A stretch of 64,000 nucleotides of DNA from the NCBI RefSeq assembly GCF_964199755.1, contig NC_133897.1, positions 167,970,678 through 168,034,677 on the forward strand. The letters are read 5' to 3'. The stretch's first letter is position 1; every line of letters starts with the position of its first letter. The position numbers and the translations under genes are program-made. Under the pieces are notes generated by a model, which did not search any database, was not told the origin of the DNA, and saw only the letters and a list, made by a program, of their open reading frames with translations. This document shows, one piece after another, positions 58,553 to 64,000 of this stretch. This DNA is from Larus michahellis. Lineage: Eukaryota; Chordata; Aves; Charadriiformes; Laridae.

Positions 58553-59211
58553 CTACAGGAGGGGAACATAAGTGATTTGCCTGAGGTCAAAGCAAGAAAT
58601 TCCTTCCCAGCTGGACCTGTTCCCATGCACATACAGGCCACAGGACGTAGAGTAAGAAATAGAAGATTTGGCTGAGCCAGTTCTACCGCTTCTACTATCC
58701 CACACACGAAACTGCTAAACACACACTTCCCTTTAGAAAAACCCTCCTTCCAGGTGAGTGGGCAGCAGAGGTTTTCTGCAGACATTGATATTCAACTACC
58801 CTGTTACAGCATTTATCAAACGGTCACAGGGTCAGAAGAGCAGTGAAGGTCACACTCAATTTTCAGCTCAAAGCTTAATTACACCCCCATCCAACAAGTA
58901 TAGCATTAGCTGCAGATCTCAAGATGTGATTAGATTTCCAGGGAAAACCCAAAGGACTCTTTCTGGTTGTGCATCACGAGAATAGGGGAAGGTGACAGAT
59001 TTTGGTTTGCTCTGTGGGCAGCCCAAGGGTGCAGGGTGTCTACAGTACGAGTCCTTTGGCAGCAGGGCCCTGCTGTGACAGCAAAAAGGAGAGGCAAAGC
59101 TGACCATGCTGACCAGCTCTTTATCTGTCCCTATCTACTGATTTCTTAAAGACCACTGAACTTAGAAGTTATGGTTGTGGGTTCTCCCCAGAAAACACCA
59201 GCTCCCTCCAT

Positions 59212-59970
59212 CCAGTGGAGCAGTTGACACGTGTGAGGGATGGGATGCCATTCAGAGGGACCTGGACAAGCTTGAGGAGTGGGCCCATATGAACCTCATG
59301 ACATTCAACAAGGCCAAGTGCAGGGTCCTGCACCTGGCTTGGGGCAACATCAGGTATCAGCACGGTCTGGGGCTGAAAGGATGGAGAGCAGCCCTGCCAA
59401 GAAGGATGTGGGGGTACTAGTTGATGAAAAGCTGGACATGAGCTGACAACATGCGCTTGCAGTCCAGAAAACCAACCCTATCCTAGGCTGCAGCACCAGC
59501 AGTGTGGCCAGCAGGACGAGGAGGGGGATTCTGCCCCTCTGCTCCGGTCTCGTGAGACCCCACATGCAGTGCTGTCCCCAGCTCTGGGGCCCCCAACATA
59601 AGGACATGGACCTCTTGGAGCAGGTCCAGAGGAGGGCCACAAAGATGATCAGAGGGCTGGAGCCCCTCTCCTATGAGGACAGGCTGAGACAGTTGGGGTT
59701 GTTCAGCCTGGAGAAGAGAAGGCTCTGGGAAGACCTTAGAGCCCCTTCCAGTACCTAAAGGGGCTACAGGAAAGATGGCGAGGGACTCTTGATCAGGCAG
59801 TGAAGTGATAGGACAAGAGGGAAAGGCTTTAAACCGGAAGAGGGGAGATTTAAACTAGATATTAGGAAGAAATTCTTTACCCTGAGGGTTGTGAGACACC
59901 AGCCCAGGTTGCCCAGAGAGGTGGTCAGTGCCCTGTCCCTAGAAACATTCCAGGACAGGTTGGATAGGGC
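59212..59970 (+). mobile_element. CR1 LINE ORF2 fragment lacking the 3' end
   Basis: The conserved blocks [20 protein letters not shown] and [20 protein letters not shown] appear in order, with frameshifts. It stops near GGACAGGTTGGATAGGGCC without the octamer repeat, so its 3' end has been lost. Confidence 0.92.
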
Positions 59971-60439
59971 CAATACCTGCACTCCTCTGCACCACATCCC
60001 ATATCTCCACTTCTCAAGACCTTTGCTGTTGTACCAAGGCTGCATTTCTCTGCACCATGTCCTTGAGTCAGTCATAAATACCTCATTCTACACAGAATAA
60101 CAACTTGCTACTGCTATGCGTATAAACCTGCAACTGCATTATATAAAGAGACACAAAAGCAAAACAAATTAGCCATAGCCACTTGGTCAATTAGAAAAAT
60201 TGCTCTTACCACTCAGCCAAGTTAAATAAAAGCCTCAGGCCAGTCAAGACAAGCTCAGTCAGAGCAAACCTAACAAGCCTCAATCCTGAGGTCTCACAAA
60301 CTCAGTGTAAAGCTTACAGACTGTAATAGCAATGGCAATACCAAATTAAAGTGCTAAGGGATAAAAACCCACCTTGTCTTAGACTCTTAAAGGGGAAAAC
60401 TGGTCTGAGCTATGTTTTTTTATGTATAGAATCATAAGT

Positions 60440-60660
60440 CCTGGTTTTTTTGTTTTGGGTTTTTTTTTTGTTTGTTTTTGGTTTTTTTGGGTTGTTTTTG
60501 TTTTTTTTTTCCTTTTCCAGCACACAGAAAGGCACTGTGAGGACAATCCAGCACAGGTGATAATATAAAAGAGGAAGAGAAAAAATAAAAAAGAAAAAAA
60601 ATGAAGAGGAGAGAAAAAAAAAAAGAGACACAGGGGAGGGGGGAGAAAAAAAAAGCTAAA
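60440..60660. repeat. Homopolymer-rich block (GT-rich then GA-rich)
   Basis: A (GTTTT)-like stretch at 60,440-60,515 is followed, after about 50 bp, by a purine block rich in A runs and GGGGAGGGGGG at 60,565-60,655. Confidence 0.8.
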
Positions 60661-62703
60661 AAAGCTATTTGCTCAGCAAGGGAGTCAGGGGATGTGCAGT
60701 CACAGTCCAGATATGCTGCTTGCTAAAGGGGCCACACTGCAAAGCCTACCCAACTGGCTGTAGGGTAGATGAAACTAAATCAATCTTAACCAAGAGCAGT
60801 AACGGAGGACATCATAGAAGGAGTCGTGACTGCACCACAGGCTGTTACAGCACAGACCACACGCCAAGTTGCAAAGATGCTCAGCTCATCACAAGCGTTG
60901 CCAAGGCCCCATTGCATGTTCACATGGCGCCCATCACCATGTCAGTTTACAGCTGTGGTTGGTGACCCCCCTATGAAAGACATGGAGATGAAGCAGAGAG
61001 CTGGATGAAGCATGAGGACCCAATACAGAGTCCTATGGAAGAAGGAAGAGAAGCCTAATACAAAAAAATGGGATTGGGCCATGTACCTGGTCTAGGAAGA
61101 GAAGCCAGACCTGCTGGGTCATCTCCCCTCACTGCCTTCAAATCCCACAACCCCTGGATAGGCAAAAGCAAATTCTGTTGGCTGCAGGCATTGAAAGTCA
61201 TCCTGTGCCTGGTTTTGTGGGGAAGCCTTCTGCATGCAGAAATGGGGACAGTGCTGAGTCTGAGGATGCACGGGAGATGGGGTGGTGGAAATTTAACACC
61301 CCCTCACAGGTCCTGTTTTCAACAGAATTGGGGTTTGCAGCACCGGGAATGAACTATGGGAAGTCAGGAACCCTTTCTGCCTGAGGGACTACCAAGAATG
61401 AAATGTGAGCCCTAATTAAAGGTGGTTGCACTAATTGCCACCTCATTCTCTTCCACTTTGGCAAAGTCTTCAGGAGTTTGAAGAGTCCTACTACGGCTTA
61501 AGAAATAAATGGAAGAGATTACACAGAACAGCTTTTAAAAAAAAAAAAAACAACCAAAGAGCTCATTCATGTATAGGTGACCTGGTGGGAAAGGATTAGA
61601 GACTTCCTCATCTGACCCACCTTGGCAGATTATTTATCTGCCCTGTTTACAAGAGAAAGGGTGGTCTGGATGCAATCCACCAAGCTAGAAACACAGCATG
61701 TTTTCTGAAAGGCATCATTGATCTGCCTCACCATCCCTCCTGCAATAGGGAGCAACCCCGGGCAACCACTGGAAGCTACCTCAGTTTGCAAGAGACCTCA
61801 CATCACGCTCTTCTCAGGCTCATGGCAGCAGAAGGAAGCTATGAGCCCTCCTGCAGCTGTGAGAGCAGTTATTCAAAGACAATCACTCATAATTGCATCT
61901 TAATCTAGACTTGGATTAAAAATATTAAGTAATTTATTGGAATTCTTCATGCCTCATCTTGCAGTGGCTCCAGATTGAGGCCTAGAGAAGCTATTCTCAG
62001 AGTTTAGGACAAGCTTGGCTGCGCTGGGCTCTTCCTCATTCTTTATTTTCTTTCAAATAACACATGTGCTCAGCTGGACAAAAATCTCACTACTATGGCT
62101 AAAAAGATAGGAAGACCCAGTTCATGTGTCATCTACTCATTCCCTGTGGGACACCCACAATGGACAGCCATCCCCCTTTTACAGTTGCATGGAGCAAGTG
62201 CCAGGGGTTCTCCTTCACAGGGCACAAGCCTGCTATCCTGGAGTTTTATCCTTGCCTTGGAAGCCCTTCCTCTGCCTCTCATTAGGCCATCCTTCATTTT
62301 ACCACAGGGATCCAATTTCTCGTAGGTTAATCTTTTGCTTTCCTTCACACTCTCTTTGGCATCAGCAGTGTCCCATTCACAAACATGTGGCAAGGGCCAG
62401 TGTCTGTACAATTGGAGCTTATTTTACAGCAGTCCAAACTTGGCTGACTGTTAATGGACACAGAGTACAACTGTGTAAACCCAGGAAGCTCCTTAAGCAC
62501 ATGTTTTATTTATACCAAACCACCGACATGATCTTCTCTCCTGCTAAACCGTGTTGGAAAAGGAAATGCCTCCATTCGTGGTGTTCAGGGACAGACGGTC
62601 TGACACACAGCAGTGACGGTCTCAAATGTTGTTCTACCCCTTTCCTCTCATACTGACAAAAGCATTCCCCTTTAAAGTTTCTGTTCTATTTTTCCTTTTT
62701 TCT

Positions 62704-62718
62704 CCCCCCCCCCCCCCC
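62704..62718. repeat. Poly-C run
   Basis: Fifteen consecutive C residues follow a TTTTTCT-rich stretch. A similar 11-C run is at 27,147-27,157. Confidence 0.9.
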
Positions 62719-63584
62719 ATTTTTGCAACATCAGACCTCAAGGGAAGAATAGAGGAGAGGAAAAAACCTCTGGAAACCCTTTACATTTCTCTTCCTCACA
62801 TCCCCACAGGGGTTTCCCACCTCTCACATGCCTGCCAGACTACAGCTGTTTTGTTTTCCCCTTAATCTGATCACTCACCAGGGAGCAGATGCAGAATATA
62901 AGCAGCAGTTCAACAGCAAATGCTCCTCACTGAGGAGTTTTCATCACACCCACTTCCCTCTCTGCACCAATTAAGATGAATCAGCCAAAAGCCCATCTCT
63001 CCAAACCACCTACAGGCGAGCAAAGGCCCTGTCATTAAGCAGATGAAAGAGCAGCTAAGCAGCTTTGATGACTGCCCTTCCTCAGATCCCCCGCCAGGAC
63101 CCCTTCTCCACTCCACGTAGCCCTAATGGGCAGCAGAGCAACACTGCCAACCCCACTGCCAGCCCCCACCGTGATGGAAAGCGGCTCTAGGAAACAGAAG
63201 GCTGTTGTGCTTTTTATCCATCAACGGGGATCAATAATCTCTTGGCCACGCATCAAGAGCTTGACTCATCCTCAGGAGAAAGCATGACGTGGGAAGGTTT
63301 CCGATGAGCGCAACTCAGTCCAAGGGCTTTAGTGTCTGCTAAAGATGCCAACGTGCAGGCTTTACGTTCCCATCTTTCCAGGATGCTCATGCAGAAGCAA
63401 CAGGCAGGGCCGGAGCCCCATTGGAGCCTCCAGCTGCTCAAACAACTTCCTATGGAGGAACAGGTATTGCTCATACACACCCCCAAGCTATAGATTGAGA
63501 TGGTCCTACATTCTTCAGCCACAAGCTCCTACCACAGCCCTCTGAAGCTGAGCAGGTTGGTATTTGGTGGAAGGTGAAGTTCAG

Positions 63585-63985
63585 AGAAGCTCGTGAAGTT
63601 CAGCAAAGTCCTAGCTGTGGGGATGAATGACCCCATGCAACACAGCAGGCTGGAGGAGAGCAGGTTAAGGGGGATCAAGTTGCTGCCTTCAGCTATTTAA
63701 TGGGGGTGGCTATAGAGAGGTCAGATCCAGACTCTCCTCAGACATGCATAGAGAAAGGACAAACAACTGGTTACAAGACGACACAAGGGAAATTCCAACC
63801 AAATAAGAGGAGAAAAAGTTTGCTGGGGCAGTGAATAATTGCCAAAACAGGGACTCTGAGATATGGTGGAGGAATCTCCCTCCCTGGAGATATTGAAATT
63901 TGGCCAGAAAAGGCCCTGAGCAACTCAAAGTTGGCTTTCCTTTGACCAGGAGGTTGGAGACTCGAGCCCTCCAGAGACCCAGCAC
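63585..63985 (+). mobile_element. Older CR1 relic at the window edge
   Basis: A block resembling VKFNKAKxKVL is followed by a degenerate [12 protein letters not shown]-like segment and the CGACACAAGGGAAATTCCAA and CTCCCTCCCTGGAGATATTG blocks. It has internal deletions. Confidence 0.6.
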
Positions 63986-64000
63986 TTCTGGGAAGAGGCT

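Larger units (their letters stand above)
59971..63584. other. Gene-free sequence at the right end
   Basis: Apart from the homopolymer block and the poly-C run it holds only chance frames, including a cysteine-rich 98-codon frame at 60,669-60,965 and a 176-codon frame at 62,126-62,656. No family was recognised. Confidence 0.5.

Noticed and set aside
62126-62656. 176-codon plus frame
   Set aside because: It has no motif and irregular composition, and overlaps alternative frames on both strands. Chance is the simplest reading.
1-64000. tRNA, rRNA, CRISPR, IS elements or prokaryotic operons
   Set aside because: No tRNA B-box, rRNA or direct-repeat/spacer pattern was seen, and the repeats and splice signals are those of a bird genome.

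Overview
The window is bird nuclear DNA. Two lines of evidence support this. It holds at least twelve 3'-anchored CR1 LINE fragments ending in the ATTCTATG-type octamer repeat, in both orientations, plus several much older CR1 relics. It also holds two avian ERVL-type solo LTRs. There is no bacterial, phage or CRISPR signal. Nearly all long open frames are chance frames or CR1 ORF2 remnants, and the real genes are split into short exons.

The genes form a tandem cluster of LY6/uPAR three-finger proteins, all on the minus strand. Four intact genes were assembled by eye: 52,794-49,958 (LY6-1), 33,068-29,198 (LY6-2), 25,361-20,752 (LY6-3) and 15,015-10,013 (LY6-4). Each has the same three-exon plan: a 52-nt signal-peptide exon, a 120-nt exon carrying Cys1-Cys5, and a last exon carrying Cys6-Cys10. 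Both introns are in phase 1. LY6-2 and LY6-3 encode 126 residues with identical cysteine spacing and an LY6E-like GPI-anchor tail. LY6-4 (127 residues) keeps the tail but has diverged in its loops. LY6-1 (109 residues) has all ten cysteines but has lost the hydrophobic GPI tail, so it should be secreted. A fifth member survives only as a decayed second exon at 58,439-58,552, with a nonsense codon and Cys4 replaced by Gly. A TATA box lies about 50 bp upstream of each intact start codon. In LY6-2 it is duplicated by a perfect 17-bp tandem repeat.

Layout from left to right. 1-9.9 kb is gene-free, with a degenerate minisatellite (3.6-3.9 kb), a CR1 3' end (5.2 kb) and an ancient CR1 reverse-transcriptase relic (6.1-6.7 kb). 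10-15 kb is LY6-4, whose first intron holds a perfect (AAGGG)29 array and an old CR1. 15-20 kb is intergenic. 20.7-25.4 kb is LY6-3, with a CR1 just beyond its stop. 29.2-33.1 kb is LY6-2, with a CR1 in intron 2 and an ERVL-type LTR about 0.4 kb upstream of its TATA boxes. 34-49 kb is a gene-free repeat nest: five CR1s, a solo ERVL LTR with a perfect 5-bp target duplication, and a 26-bp perfect palindrome. 50-52.8 kb is LY6-1. 53-64 kb is mostly intergenic, with more CR1s and the LY6 exon relic.

All gene models rest on reading splice sites, frames and cysteine spacing. No alignment or transcript evidence was available.
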